DNA of 64,000 nucleotides from Flavobacterium cupriresistens (GTDB lineage: Bacteria > Bacteroidota > Bacteroidia > Flavobacteriales > Flavobacteriaceae): NCBI RefSeq assembly GCF_020911925.1, contig NZ_CP087134.1:4588001-4652000 (forward strand). Reading direction: 5' to 3'. Under the pieces are notes generated by a model that worked only from the letters and a program-made list of their open reading frames with translations, did not search any database and was not told the DNA's origin. Both the position numbers and the translations under genes were made by a program. Positions 28,501 to 31,060 of the stretch are shown here, one piece after another. How positions within the stretch are numbered: the first letter of the stretch is position 1; the number at the start of each line of letters is the position of its first letter.

Positions 28501-30262
28501 TTAAATAAGATCCTAATTGATTGGACTTCTCATTTAATTCTTTATAACTTAATTTGGCTCCTTCATAAACCACCGCAATGGCATCAGGAGTATTTTTGAC
28601 CTGTTCTTCAAATAAAGCAACTATGGTTTTATCTTTTGGATACTCAACTGCTGTATTATTGAAAACATTCAACAATTGATCTTCTTCCTTCGCAGTAAGC
28701 ATTAAAAGACTATCTATTGACTGGTTGATATTATTCACAATACCTGCCAATAACTCTTGGTAATGCAGCAACATACGATCCATCGTTACTTTATCAAATA
28801 AGGCTGTACAATAATTGATGCTCAATACAATACCGTTATTTCCTTCTGACACATCCAGTGTTAAATCTGACTTCGAAGTAACGGTATCAAACTTATAACC
28901 TGAAAGAGTAATGTCTTCTAAACCTTTTCCTGTTTCTCCTGAACTTAGCTGTGTATTTTGCAACACAAACATCACCTGAAATAAAGGACTCATACTCCTG
29001 TCGCGGGTCGTAACCACACGCTCTACTATCTTCTCAAATGGAACCAACTGATGATCATAACTGTCCAATGTAGTTCTTTTAACTTCTGCTAAAAGTTCTT
29101 TGAAACTTGGATTGCCTCCCAAATCACTGCGAAGGGCCAACGTATTGACAAAAAAGCCAATCATTCCTTCTAACTCAGATTGGGTACGGTTTGCTATTGG
29201 CGTTCCTACACAGATATCATCTTGCCCGCTATAACGCGACAACAATACCTTAAAAACAGACAGCATCACCATAAACAAGGTAACGCCTTCTTTTTGGCAT
29301 AAAATATTTAAAGACTCACTAATTTCTTTATTTAAAACAACAGAAACATTCGATCCTGCTGTACTCTGCTCAGATGGACGAGCATAATCTGTTGGTAATG
29401 CCAGCGTAGCCACTCCCTGAAGCTTCTCTTCCCAATACGATAATTGAGATTCCAAAACAGCTCCTTCGAGGTATTTCCTTTGCCAGATTGCATAATCTGA
29501 ATATTGTAAAACAAGTTCCGGTAAAACGGCTGTTCTACCTGACTTCAGTGCATCGTAAAACTCCAGAAACTCATTCATCAAAATACCTTCCGACCAACCA
29601 TCGCTGGCAATGTGATGAAACACACAAGCCAGTACGTACTTTTGATTTCCTAAATCATACAGACAGCTTCTTAATTTATAATCCTTTGCTAAATCAAAAG
29701 GAGTCATCAGATAATCTTGCAAACTGCTCGCCAACAAAGATTCATCTGTTATTTTTACCTGATCCAGTTTCCAATCCTCAGGACTAATAATTTCCTGATA
29801 TCCTAAACCCTCCTCTGATAAAAGAATGGTGCGAAGTACCTCATGACGAGAAACGATACTTTGTAATGTTTGTTCTAAAATCACCCCATCTACTGCTCCT
29901 TCCAAATGAAGAACAGTAGGGATATGATATTCTGTACTACCTTGCAACTGATCTAAAAACCACAAACGTTCCTGACTGAAAGACATTGGAATACGCTCCA
30001 ATCGCTCTCCTGTATAGGGAGTGACTTTCTCCAGTATTTTTTTTGCAATCTTGTTATCTTGATATTTATCTAATAATTCTTTGGTTATATTTTCACTCTG
30101 ATATTTTTCCAGGTACTCAATAATCTGTTCTTTATTAGCTCTTATTTCCTGGAGTAATTCCGGACCGATTTCAGTATTTGACTTAATACTTAAAGATCCA
30201 TTTTTTAATACCAACTTTATGCCTTCTTTGTTTATTCTTTGAAAAAAACTTAAAAATTCCAT
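1388..30262 (-). CDS. NRPS gene 3: nine-module synthetase (9624 aa), Thr-Orn-Leu-Ser-Orn-Val-X-Ile-X' predicted
   Basis: One uninterrupted frame encodes nine C-A-PCP modules. Carrier-protein Ser residues (GGHSL) are at 1089, 2175, 3231, 4312, 5371, 6415, 7461, 8511 and 9565. A TubC-like docking domain occupies residues 1 to about 52. C domains of modules 1 and 5-9 are LCL type (HHIASDG, HHIVSDG in module 9). C domains of modules 2-4 are dual epimerization/condensation type (HHLMxDxKxGD near the start, HHLI[IM]DH in the core). All A domains keep the GSTG/GTTG-PKG loop, TGDL or SGDL, and the NGKLD-K motif. The protein ends in a very acidic tail without a thioesterase, so the chain passes to gene 4. 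The ATG at 30262 lies 19 bases after the stop of a decayed NRPS relic. A terminator separates it from gene 2, so a promoter is expected between about 30263 and 31430, but none is convincing by eye. At 9624 aa it is exceptionally long for a bacterial protein. Confidence 0.97.
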   Translation of the reverse strand: MEFLSFFQRINKEGIKLVLKNGSLSIKSNTEIGPELLQEIRANKEQIIEYLEKYQSENITKELLDKYQDNKIAKKILEKVTPYTGERLERIPMSFSQERLWFLDQLQGSTEYHIPTVLHLEGAVDGVILEQTLQSIVSRHEVLRTILLSEEGLGYQEIISPEDWKLDQVKITDESLLASSLQDYLMTPFDLAKDYKLRSCLYDLGNQKYVLACVFHHIASDGWSEGILMNEFLEFYDALKSGRTAVLPELVLQYSDYAIWQRKYLEGAVLESQLSYWEEKLQGVATLALPTDYARPSEQSTAGSNVSVVLNKEISESLNILCQKEGVTLFMVMLSVFKVLLSRYSGQDDICVGTPIANRTQSELEGMIGFFVNTLALRSDLGGNPSFKELLAEVKRTTLDSYDHQLVPFEKIVERVVTTRDRSMSPLFQVMFVLQNTQLSSGETGKGLEDITLSGYKFDTVTSKSDLTLDVSEGNNGIVLSINYCTALFDKVTMDRMLLHYQELLAGIVNNINQSIDSLLMLTAKEEDQLLNVFNNTAVEYPKDKTIVALFEEQVKNTPDAIAVVYEGAKLSYKELNEKSNQLGSYLREQGVEPDTLVGICVERGLEMLVGILGILKSGGAYVPIDPDYPEDRIAYMIGDAGINLVLSSATSHKVLEEYTDLNVVLLDTDWEKISNYSTENLSIVVAPDHLAYVIYTSGSTGNPKGVLITHSNVVRLFKNESCLFDFGTHDVWTLFHSFCFDFSVWEMYGALLHGGRLVVVPKAVTKDAISFKELLISEGVTVLNQTPGSFYALQEAFLSENFDHAIRYVIFGGEALNPVYLQNWKALYPSCKMINMYGITETTVHVTYKELTSSDMLSSVSAIGSAIPTLGCYILDANLNLVPVGVIGELCVGGAGVARGYLNREELTQEKFITNPFVAGDRLYRSGDLGRWLADGSIEYIGRKDNQVKIRGYRIELGEIENALSLLESVTQCCVLAKEDASGNKRLVAYVVSENKLDKTALQDQLKLSLPEYMVPMIWVELDKMPLTSNGKLDKKALPNPDNSDLSTQEYVAPRTETEQQLAAIWQNLLGIEKVGIYDNFFELGGHSLLAVQLISRLQKLDFHIRVKDIFAGPTIALMSEKLSSLSLVYRVPSNGITVDSDVITPAMVPLADLSQSDLDFIIDTVAGGVSNIEDIYPLSPLQEGIHFHHLMSDSKQGDPYVLPNLLSFSDQSKRDSFIEALQFVVNRHDVLRTCILSSGLPKAVQVVLREAPLWIENLELDRSEAVLPQLELLIASGGYWMDVTKAPLLQLKSVEDAENGCYYLIVYQHHLIIDHIGLEKIISEVISYLSGKGDSLGVPVLYRDFIGHTLHAQSVNDGASYFKSLFGAIEEPTYPFELSNVLGDGKGIEESHIVLPNDLSTELRKLCVLHAISPAVLFHAAYGLVVARCSNKDYAIFGSLFSGRLQGSLGAADSLGLFINTLPVILELKGDVVEYVNQVKVLLQDLLSYEQTPLSHIQDWSGIGNDKAFFSALLNYRHTGQSLSEDDANEFDSGITVLGSQERTNYPFTLSVDDFGDDFGLTFQIDGNVEAKRILVYMENALTELLGGLSNKGLNVTTLNVLSQEEQHQLLDVFNNTAVEYPKDKTILDLFEKQVQKSPNAIAVLLGSEELSYRQLDERSNQMGHYLRDQGVVADSLVGICVDRSLDMFVAILGILKSGGAYVPIDPEYPQDRIDYIIEDSGISFFVTQKEYEFLIADKVEITGVAIDLCKEHIHQQPITALNITLDSEQKVYCIYTSGSTGRPKGVAISHTSLLNIALSWEASYKLDHTTCLLQMASFSFDVFSGDLCRSLLFGGKMILCSSDIRLDPARLYSLISETGVTILEGTPGLVIPLMDYIHDQNLDYSWMKLLILGSDICSMNDFKRVYVRFGHSMRIINSYGTTETTIDSSYFEVDTINNLDGLVHVPIGKPLWNNKFYVLNQSNVLLPVGIIGELCIGGTGVALGYLNQEELNREKFIINPFIEGERIYKTGDLARWLPDGNLELIGRKDDQVKIRGYRIELGEIENVLSLLESVTQCCVLAKEDVSGIKRLVGYVVVEGKLNKADLQEQLKSSLPEYMVPMIWVELDQMPLTPNGKLDRKALPDPDNSDLSSQAYVAPRTETEEQLAVIWQNLLGIEKIGIYDNFFELGGHSLLAVQLISRLQKLDFHIGVKDVFSGPTIALMSEKLSSFSLAYRVPANNIKVDSETITPSMVPLVDLSQSDLDKIIDTVMGGVSNIEDIYPLSPLQEGIHFHHLMSDSKEGDPYVLPSLLSFSDQNKRDSFIEALQFVVNRHDVLRTCVLSSGLPRAVQVVLREAPLWIEDLELDRSEAVLPQLELMIAPGGCWMDISKAPLLHLKSAEDVENGCYYLIIYEHHLIMDHVSMEKIISEVISYLSGKGASLGVPALYRDFIGHTLNAQAVNNGASYFKTLFGAIEEPTYPFELSNVLGGGKGIEESRVVLSKDLSTELRKLSVLHAISPAVLFHAAYGLVVAKCSNKDYAVFGSLFSGRLQGSVGAADSLGLFINTLPVLLELKGNVVEYVNQVKVLLQDLLSYEQTPLSHIQDWSGISNDKAFFSALLNYRHSAPALTEEEDASEFDFGITVLGGQERTNYPFTLSVDDFGDDFGLTAQIDGSIEAKRILVYMENALTELLEGLKNEEVNTTALPILSEEESHQLLDIFNDTTVEYPKDKTLIDLFKEQVKKTPDAIAVVYEGEELSYKALDKRSNALANYLLAHNTIHSEHLVGVILERSDWLIVSFLAILKTGAAYVPIDANYPEERKEYIKNDSGCRVIIDNSFLNLFKETISDYSDVQPEIAIKSNDLAYVIYTSGSTGQPKGVMIEHRNLIHLCFWHQRAYAVTAQSRGTLFSGIGFDASIWEICPYLVFGASLYPIPDKMRYDLDQLSMFLIDHSITHSYIPTSLCESFIEEEISLPNLVVLTGGDVLHLNKSTDITIYNNYGPTEITVVATSYKVKKDRPIKIPIGKPVDNTKVYIMDERHQSLPIGVVGELCIGGSGVARGYLNQEELTKEKFITNPFVAGERIYKTGDLARWLADGNIEFIGRKDDQVKIRGYRIELGEIENALSSLEAVSQCCVLAKEDAGGTKRLVGYVVVEGELNKIDLQEQLKLSLPEYMVPMIWIELDHMPLTPNGKLDRKALPDPDSSDLSSQSYVAPRTEIEEQLAIIWQNLLGIEKVGVYDNFFELGGHSLLAVQLISRLQKLDFHIGVKDIFAGPTIASMSEKLSSLSLAYRVPANGIAVNSSSITPSMIPLVDLSQSDLDKISDTVMGGVSNIEDIYPLSPLQEGIHFHHLMGDPKQGDPYILPNLLSFSDQDKRDSFIEALQFVVNRHDVLRTGILSSGLPAAVQVVLREAPLWIEHLELDHSKAVLPQLELLIAPGGYWMDVSKAPLLQLKSADDAENGSYYLIVYQHHLIIDHVGMEKIISEITLYLSGKGDSLGVPVLYRDFIGHTLHAQSVNNGASYFKSLFGVIEEPTYPFELSNVLGNGRSIEESHIVLSKDLNTELRKLCVLHGITPAVLFHAAYGLVVARCSNKDYAVFGSLFSGRLQGSLGAADSLGLFINTLPLLLDLKGDVVEYVNQVKGLLQDLLSYEQTPLSHIQNWSGIGNDKAFFSALLNYRHSALAVAEQDETVEFDSGITILGGQERTNYPFTLNVDDLGDGFELTAQIDGSIGATRILGYMENALTKLLEGLSKEGVSISTLNVLSKEESGQLLDVFNNTLAIYPKDKTLVDLFEEQVKNTPDAIAVVYEGAELSYKELNEKSNQLGSYLRAQGVEPDTLVGICIERSLEMLIGILGILKSGGAYVPIDSDYPQDRIAYMLDDAGMKVVLSSTASHKVLEEYSAINVVLLDTDWDKISGYSKENLSVVVAPNHLAYVIYTSGSTGNPKGVMNEHGGIVNRLLWTQSHYQLTAEDTILQKTSFSFDVSVWELLWSVICGAKLVFAKPEGHKDAVYLKELIEQNNITTIHFVPSMLSVFLSSIELGDCSSLQRVLCSGEALQLDHVSLFREKFNNVRLDNLYGPTEAAIDVSSWEVPLKGHLSAVLIGKPVANTSLYVLDEAHELLPLGVTGELCIGGIQVARGYWNKEELTQEKFIVNPFVEGERIYKTGDLARWLADGSIEYIGRKDNQVKIRGFRIELGEIENALSLLESVTQCCVLAKEDTSGNKRLVGYVVSENKLDKTDLQDQLKLSLPEYMVPMIWVELDQMPLTSNGKLDRKALPDPDSSELSTQEYVAPRTEIEEQLAAIWQNLLGIEKVGVYDNFFELGGHSLLATRLVSMIRKELSIEVSIREVFEYTTIATLSTHVSRQSAGILLPAIVVEERPERIPMSFSQERLWFMDQLQGSIEYHIPIVLRLEGALYVSILEQTLQSIVSRHEVLRTVLLSEDGVGYQEIIGAENWILDQVKITEQGLLESNLQQYLVSPFDLAKDYKLRSCLYDLGNQQFVLACVFHHIASDGWSEGILVREFTELYSALQSGRATVLPELTLQYSDYAIWQRKYLEGAVLESQLAYWETKLQGVATLSLPTDYARPAVQSTAGSNVSLVLNKEISESLNVLCQREGVTLFMLMLSAFKVVLSRYSSQDDICVGTPIANRTQSELEGMIGFFVNTLALRTDLGGNPSFREFLGRVKETTLGSYDHQLVPFEKIVDRVVTTRDRSMSPLFQVMFELENAQASSGDSEKGLQDITLSGYAFDIVTAQFDLTLNVSESNNGIVLNMNYCTALFDKATIDRMLWHYQELLAGIVNDVNEPIGTLSMLTIEEEYQLLDIFNNTAVDYPKDKTIVALFEEQVKNTPDAIAVVYEGEELTYRELNEKSNQLGHYLLKQGVQAGDLVGICLDRSLEMLISVLGVIKSGGAYVPIDPDYPQDRIDYIIEDSGISFFVTQKEYEFLIADKIKITGVVIDLCKEHIHQQPITALNITLDSEQKVYCIYTSGSTGRPKGVAISHTSLLNIALSWEASYKLDHTTCLLQMASFSFDVFSGDLCRSLLFGGKMILCSSDIRLDPARLYSLISETGVTILEGTPGLVIPLMDYIHDQNLDYSWMKLLILGSDICSMNDFKRVYVRFGHSMRIINSYGTTETTIDSSYFEVDTINNLDGLVHVPIGKPLWNNKFYVLNQSNTLLPVGIIGELCIGGTGVALGYLNQEELNREKFIINPFIEGERIYKTGDLARWLPDGNLELIGRKDDQVKIRGYRIELGEIENVLSLLESVTQCCVLAKEDVSGIKRLVGYVVVEGKLNKADLQEQLKSSLPEYMVPMIWVELDQMPLTPNGKLDRKALPDPDNSDLSSQAYVAPRTETEEQLAVIWQNLLGIEKIGVYDNFFEVGGHSLLATRLVSMIRKELSIEVSIREVFEYTTIAALGAHVSVQSEGVLLPAIVVEERPERIPLSFSQERLWFLDQLQGSTEYHMPTVLRLEGALDISILEQTLQTIVSRHEVLRTILLSDDGVGYQEVISTENWTLDQVKIADEGLLESNLQHYLVSPFDLAKGYKLKSCLYDLGNQRYVLACVFHHIASDGWSEGILVNEFIELYSALKYGRTAVLPELTLQYSDYAIWQRKYLEGAVLESQLSYWEEKLQDVVTLTLPTDYPRPSIQSTAGSNVSAVLNKECSESLNTLCQREGVTLFMLLLSAFKVLLSRYSGQEDICVGTPIANRTQSELEGMIGFFVNTLALRSDLGGNPSFKELLKQIKETTLDSYDHQLVPFEKVVDRVVTTRDRSMSPLFQVMFVLQNTPEGSDELTLENIMLSGYESDAFNSKFDLTLNISETKDNIILDIEYCSALFDKATIDRMLLHYQELLTSIVKDVNQPIDGLSMLTGAEEHQLLNIFNDTELAYPQDKTISDLFKDQVLKTPDATALVFGDQVMTYKELDERSNQLVHYFESVGVIRNSRIGVLFNRSFDMIISILGILKSGSTYVPLDPTLPAERLSYILKDSSVNFLIYREESLLSGLSSEFIVFLDIDKSVNYKASEISHKTEPASVAYIMYTSGTTGNPKGVMVTHRNIVSLCTSCDYISLNSDTVWLSTGSISFDATTLEFFGTLLNGGQLILADTNALLNVSNLKELIVKNKVTTMWMTASWFHQVVEDDVTVFENLSDLAVGGDVVLFNYTNKLKELYSDLNMVNGYGPTENTTFSTTYTIDKVTYTNLPIGKPIKNSQAYIVDSKLNLLPIGVIGELCVGGSGVALGYLNQEELTQEKFIANPFIEGERIYKTGDLARWLSDGNIEYIGRKDNQVKIRGYRIELGEIENTLSSLASVIQCCVLAKEDAVGTKRLVGYVVSENKLDKTDLQNQLKLSLPEYMVPMIWVELDQMPLTSNGKLDKKALPDPDNSDLSTKEYVAPRTEIEEQLAAIWKNLLGIEKVGVYDNFFELGGHSLLATRLVSMIRKELSIEISIREVFEYTTIATLGTHVLGQSAGILLPAIVVEERPERIPMSFSQERLWFLDQLEGSIAYHIPIVLRLEGAVDVSILEKTLQNIVSRHEVLRTILLSEEGVGYQQVIDAEDWKLDQIKVTEQGLLESNLQHYLASPFDLAKDYKLKSGFYDLGNQQYVLACVFHHIASDGWSSGILVNEFMEFYGAFQSGRSAVLPELALQYSDYAIWQRKYLEGDVLESQLLYWETKLQGVATLSLPTDYARPSIQSTAGSDVFLVLDKEISESLKALCQKEGVTLFMVMLSAFKVLLARYSGQDDICVGTPIANRTQSELEGMIGFFVNTLALRTDLGSNPSFSELLGRVKETTLESYDHQLVPFEKVVDRVVTTRDRSMTPLFQVMFVLQNTPEEATETVLEDIEISNYEFETFGSKFDLTFNVSENSNGIALNMGYCTDLFDKGTIDCMLLHYQELLADIVNDINQPIGSLTMLTADEKHQLLTVFNDTALAYPKDKSLVDLFEEQVKKTPDAIAVVYEGAELSYKELNEKSNQLGSYLREQGVQADTLVGICVERRLEMLVGILGILKSGGAYVPIDPDYPSDRITYMLQDAGMNLVLSSIASHKVLAEHTHLKVVLLDKDWDVISGYSAEDYGGLVAPNHLAYVIYTSGSTGRPKGVMIEHTNSINLVTSQVNTFAIDSSDVVLQFSNFAFDASVEQIFITLCSGSKLILVNKETILDTENLLNFIDVQKITHFHTTPSMLSTLPVRTDLKSLRRIVVGGEICNKDLMEAWNEGYSFYNKYGPTETTVTSTISFYDKGTCNDREINIGRPIGNTQIYILDSQLSLVPVGVVGELCIGGSGVSRGYLNQEELTQEKFITNPFIEGERTYKTGDLARWLADGSIEFIGRKDNQVKIRGYRIELGEVETTLSLLESVIQCCVLAKEDANGNKRLVGYVVVEGELNKTDLQEQLKVSLPEYMVPMIWVELDQMPLTSNGKLDRKALPDPDNSDLSTQEYVAPRTETEEQLAVIWQNLLGIEKIGVYDNFFELGGHSLLATRLVSMIRKELSIELAIREIFEYTTIAALGAHVSVQSEGVLLPTIVAEERPARIPLSFSQERLWFLDQLQGSTEYHIPTVLRLEGTVDVSILAQTLQSIVSRHEVLRTVLLSEDGVGYQAIIPAENWKLEQVKITDVSLFENSLQDYLMLPFDLAKEYKLRSCLYDLGNQQYVLACVLHHIASDGWSGGILVNEFMELYSALQSGRTAVLPELTLQYSDYAIWQRKYLEGAVLEAQLSYWQEKLQGVTTLSLPTDYARPSVQSMAGSSIFLVLDKEFSNSLNALCQREGVTLFMVMLSAFKVLLSRYSGQDDICVGTPIANRTQAELEGMIGFFINVLALRSDLGGNPSFKELLEKVKETTLDGYDHQLVPFEKVVDQMITSRDMSTSPLFQVMFILQNTPELYKEESLELQDIVLSDYGFETSNSKFDLTLHITESNNGITLDMGYCTALFDKATIDRMLLHYKELLVSVVNDMNQPIESLSMLDPEDKQQLLTVFNDTAFAYPQDKTIVDLFNDQVLKTPQAIALVFEDQVMTYKELDERSNQLVHYFESMGVISDSRIGILFNRSFDMIVSILGILKSGCTYVPLDPTLPSKRLSYIVEDSSVNFLLYREDSLLSSLSVSDFIFFLDIAESSAYESSKVVNERHSASVAYIMYTSGTTGVPKGISISDENVITLINDPSSAIAINCSDRVLQWSNYAFDGSTYEIFGSLLNGASLYLIDKSVASDAGALSKVINRNELSVIFITTALFNSLAEYDLSLLSSLRLLLFGGEKVSITPVRKMLSGLGSGKIHHVYGPTETTVYATCYAVFEISDSATTIPIGKPLTNTNLYVLNPSLDLVPIGVIGELCIGGSGVASGYLNQEELTKENFIANPFVEGDRMYKTGDLVRWLADGNIEYIGRKDNQVKIRGYRIELGEIENVLSSFSEIIQCCVLVREDEVGNKRLIGYVVSGDKLNTTDLQERLRVSLPEYMVPMFWVEMDQLPLTSNGKLDKKALPDPDSSELSSKEFVAPGTDLEKQLAVIWQQLLGIEKIGIHDNFFELGGHSLLATRLVSMIRKELTIEIEIVDVFEHTTIAALGAHVSVQSKGVLLPTIVSEHRPERIPLSFSQERLWFLDQLQGSTEYHIPTVLRLEGVVDVSILEKTLHSIVSRHEVLRTILLSEDGVGYQQIISAEDWTLDQVKITEESLLASSMQDYLMSPFDLAKDYKLRSCLYDLGNQQYVLACVLHHIVSDGWSGGILINEFMEFYSALQSGRTAVLPELTLQYSDYAIWQRKYLEGAVLDAQLAYWEAKLQGVATLSLPTDYPRPSVQSTAGSTIFLVLDKEIRESLKALCQREGVTMFMVMLAAFKVLLSRYSGQDDICVGTPIANRTQSELEGMIGFFVNTLALRSDLGGNPDFKELLSRVKETTLGSYNHQLAPFEKVVDRVVTTRDRSMTPLFQVMFDFHNDIENTSEESPIVEDVIISRYEYSQMTAQFDLMLSISESDFDISVGINYCTALFDQTTIDRMLLHYKELLVNMLSDISQPIHSLPMLTAAESHQIAAVFNDTFVEYPLDQTVVDLFEQQVQKTPDAIAVVFGSEELSYKELDKRSNQLGHYLRDQGVVADSLVGICVDRSLNMLVGILGILKSGGAYVPVKPDYPASRISYIAQDTGCSLVLTDASSKEALSAILSDSKIIVLDDSSLVYANCSVEPLGISYSPASLSYVIYTSGSTGAPKGAMIEHSGLLNHLLIMIDDLNMDSTSVVAFTAPFTFDISVWQLLSGLLCGGRIAIYSESMILDTNDFQNALCSYGVTHLQLVPSYILNLLETGSRKGLEDLRYFLVTGEAATISLLESWFASFPSIAVVNAYGPAEASDDVSLHIMYEAPSGVVVPIGKPVANMQLYVVDAYDNLCPIGVIGELWVSGVGVGRGYLNREELTQEKFIANPFAGGDRIYKTGDLVRWLADGSLEFIGRKDNQVKIRGYRIELGEIENALSSLSGIIQCGVLAKEDASGNKRLVGYVVVEGKLDKADLQEQLKSSLPEYMVPMIWVELDELPLTPNGKLDRKALPDPDNSDLSTQEYVAPRTETEEQLAVIWQNLLGIEKVGIYDNFFELGGHSLLATRLVSMIRKELYIEVSIREVFEYTTIEGQASLVDLFELDFDEDEEDEESYNESITL
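4595..7744 (-). other. Gene 3 module 8: C(LCL)-A(Ile-like)-PCP
   Basis: Residues 7507-8556, PCP Ser 8511. The pocket reads DGYFLGVVYK (FDGSTYE, IFITTA, LLFGG, HHVYGPTETTVY), one change from the Ile code DGFFLGVVYK. Ile is the best call, with Val or Leu as alternatives. The A domain is a singleton in the window and uses the GTTGVPKG loop. Confidence 0.74.
7745..10882 (-). other. Gene 3 module 7: C(LCL)-A(unassigned, DAEHVGKVTK)-PCP
   Basis: Residues 6461-7506, PCP Ser 7461. The pocket, read from FDASVEQ, FHTTPS, IVVGG and YNKYGPTETTVT, is DAEHVGKVTK. I do not recognise it. Glu at pocket position 3 also occurs in Lys and Dab codes as I remember them (DAESIGSVAK, DLEHNTTVSK), so a basic or polar residue is possible. 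The closest relative in the window is the first complete module of gene 1 (Glu in place of Lys). Confidence 0.75.
10883..14014 (-). other. Gene 3 module 6: C(LCL)-A(Val-like)-PCP
   Basis: Residues 5417-6460, PCP Ser 6415. The pocket reads DALWAGGTFK (FDATTLE, TMWMTAS, LAVGG, NGYGPTENTTF). This is close to Val codes such as DAFWIGGTFK but has Ala where Ile is usual, so Val or another small aliphatic residue is likely. The nucleotide-binding loop is GTTGNPKG rather than GSTG. L configuration is expected. Confidence 0.7.
14015..17191 (-). other. Gene 3 module 5: C(LCL)-A(Orn)-PCP
   Basis: Residues 4358-5416, PCP Ser 5371 in FFEVGGHSLL (Val where the other modules have Leu or Ile). LCL condensation domain with HHIASDG. 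The pocket is DVGEIGSIDK, identical to module 2, so Orn. An LCL domain follows, so L-Orn. The same A domain thus feeds a D site in module 2 and an L site here; the C domains set the difference. Confidence 0.86.
14190..15560. repeat. Orn A-domain repeat, copy 1 (gene 3 module 5)
   Basis: Nearly identical DNA to 23778-25148, offset 9588. Reading the copies side by side shows only scattered single-base differences from the PCP linker back to the start of the A domain. Outside these limits the modules diverge, and the C domains are of different types, which points to gene conversion or domain swapping inside the A-PCP unit. Confidence 0.85.
17192..20434 (-). other. Gene 3 module 4: C(dual E/C)-A(Ser)-PCP
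   Basis: Residues 3277-4357, PCP Ser 4312. Dual C core HHLIIDH. The pocket reads DVWHLSLIDK (FDVSVWE, IHFVPS, VLCSG, DNLYGPTEAAID), the established Ser code. The next C domain is LCL, so L-Ser is predicted. The A core at about 17860-18520 nearly repeats that of gene 2 module 3 (about 41920-42590). Confidence 0.87.
20435..23602 (-). other. Gene 3 module 3: C(dual E/C)-A(Leu)-PCP
   Basis: Residues 2221-3276, PCP Ser 3231. The dual C core is HHLIMDH. The pocket reads DAWYLGNVVK (FDASIWE, SYIPT, VLTGG, NNYGPTEITVV), one residue from the Leu code DAWFLGNVVK. The A domain is unlike any other in the window. Module 4 starts with a dual C domain, so D-Leu is predicted. Confidence 0.8.
23603..26860 (-). 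other. Gene 3 module 2: C(dual E/C)-A(Orn)-PCP
   Basis: Residues 1135-2220, PCP Ser 2175. The C domain carries HHLMSDSKQGD and HHLIIDH (second His 1312) and aligns from memory with the dual epimerization/condensation domains of Pseudomonas lipopeptide synthetases. The pocket reads DVGEIGSIDK (FDVFSGD, ILEGTP, LILGS, INSYGTTETTID), the ornithine code known from Bacillus synthetases. The following dual C domain predicts D-Orn. A domain and PCP linker are almost identical to module 5. Confidence 0.87.
23778..25148. repeat. Orn A-domain repeat, copy 2 (gene 3 module 2)
   Basis: Partner of the copy at 14190-15560. The two blocks encode the same DVGEIGSIDK pocket. Confidence 0.85.
26861..30262 (-). 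other. Gene 3 module 1: docking-C(LCL)-A(Thr)-PCP
   Basis: Residues 1-1134. TubC-like docking about 1-52, C about 90-530 (catalytic His 217), A about 550-1040, PCP Ser 1089. The pocket reads DFWNIGMVHK from FDFSVWE, LNQTP, VIFGG and INMYGITETTVH, which is the established Thr code. The next C domain is dual type, so D-(allo-)Thr is predicted. The A domain is a close copy of those in gene 2 modules 1 and 6 and gene 1 last module. Confidence 0.88.
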
Positions 30263-30281
30263 ATATTATTAAAATTATAAC

Positions 30282-31060
30282 CTAATATTCCTTACTATTA
30301 TTTATACTATATCTTTCCTTAAAACTATTGACGTTAATTGCCTTATAATGTCAATAAGACAATAACTCAGCCACCGAATTAAATTTAAACAGTTCTCTAA
30401 TTCGGCACACATTATCAGTCATCAAACAATTCATTTGCAAATCATTACCATCCAACACAAAGAAGTTATCCTAAATCCCTCCTTTTAGTATACTCTGCCA
30501 AATGGCAATCAATTGTATTACTGACGCTGTTCTTACGCAGCAACATATTCATTAGATAGCGCTCACCGATCAGAATCAAGCGAGTCTTTCCTACGTAATT
30601 TTCACATTAGACGCTAATCGGATATTACTTTGTTCCACCCAGATCATAGAAACCCTATACTCGAATAAACTTCATTCTAAACCTGCTGAAAATCAGCTTT
30701 TATTTTAACTTACTTTCTATAACTATCACAATCATCCGAGCGCTTGATATCTGCTACCTCTCCCTAGCCAAAAGGCAGTATTAAATCACAAAAATTCAAT
30801 AAGGATAAAGCGCTTTTGATCTCATAAAATACCATACGAAAACCAAAAAACCCCACTCCTTAAACCCTACTTTACCATCAAGTAATCAGCATATTAATCA
30901 ACCAGCCTATAAGTTTTTTCATTCAAAAAAAAGTTTCACGATAGACTTCTTTTTAAGTTAATTCTTCCTTATATAAATAGCCGTGAGCAACCAGAATTAC
31001 TCCAATACATAATTTTGCAATCAGCCCTAAAGATAGTATATTATCAAAATTATCCTATAT
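30282..31060 (-). pseudogene. Decayed 3' end of an NRPS gene (end of A domain, PCP and C-terminal tail)
   Basis: The minus strand still aligns along its length with the ends of genes 1 and 2. Conserved traces include the PCP helix (rc of 30465-30480), the linker before it (30540-30560), the A10 region (30590-30660) and a GYLYKEEL trace near 30960-30990 that matches the ARGYLNxxEL motif. The tail reads LFKFNSVAELLSY, stop, HYKAINVNSF, closely matching FKFSTVDELSSYLHYKIINFNDS at the end of gene 2. An in-frame TGA sits at 30351-30353, indels and other stops occur throughout, and the PCP Ser motif is lost. Its final TAG (30282-30284) is 19 bases before the gene 3 ATG, the same layout as the gene 1/gene 2 junction (15 bases). 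So it was once the end of the gene directly upstream of gene 3. The A-domain specificity cannot be recovered. Confidence 0.9.

Noticed and set aside
31045..31052. TAATTTTG on the minus strand, matching the Bacteroidota -7 box TAnnTTTG, as gene 3 promoter
   Set aside because: No TTTG-type upstream box is found at the expected distance, and the 8-mer is likely by chance in such AT-rich DNA.
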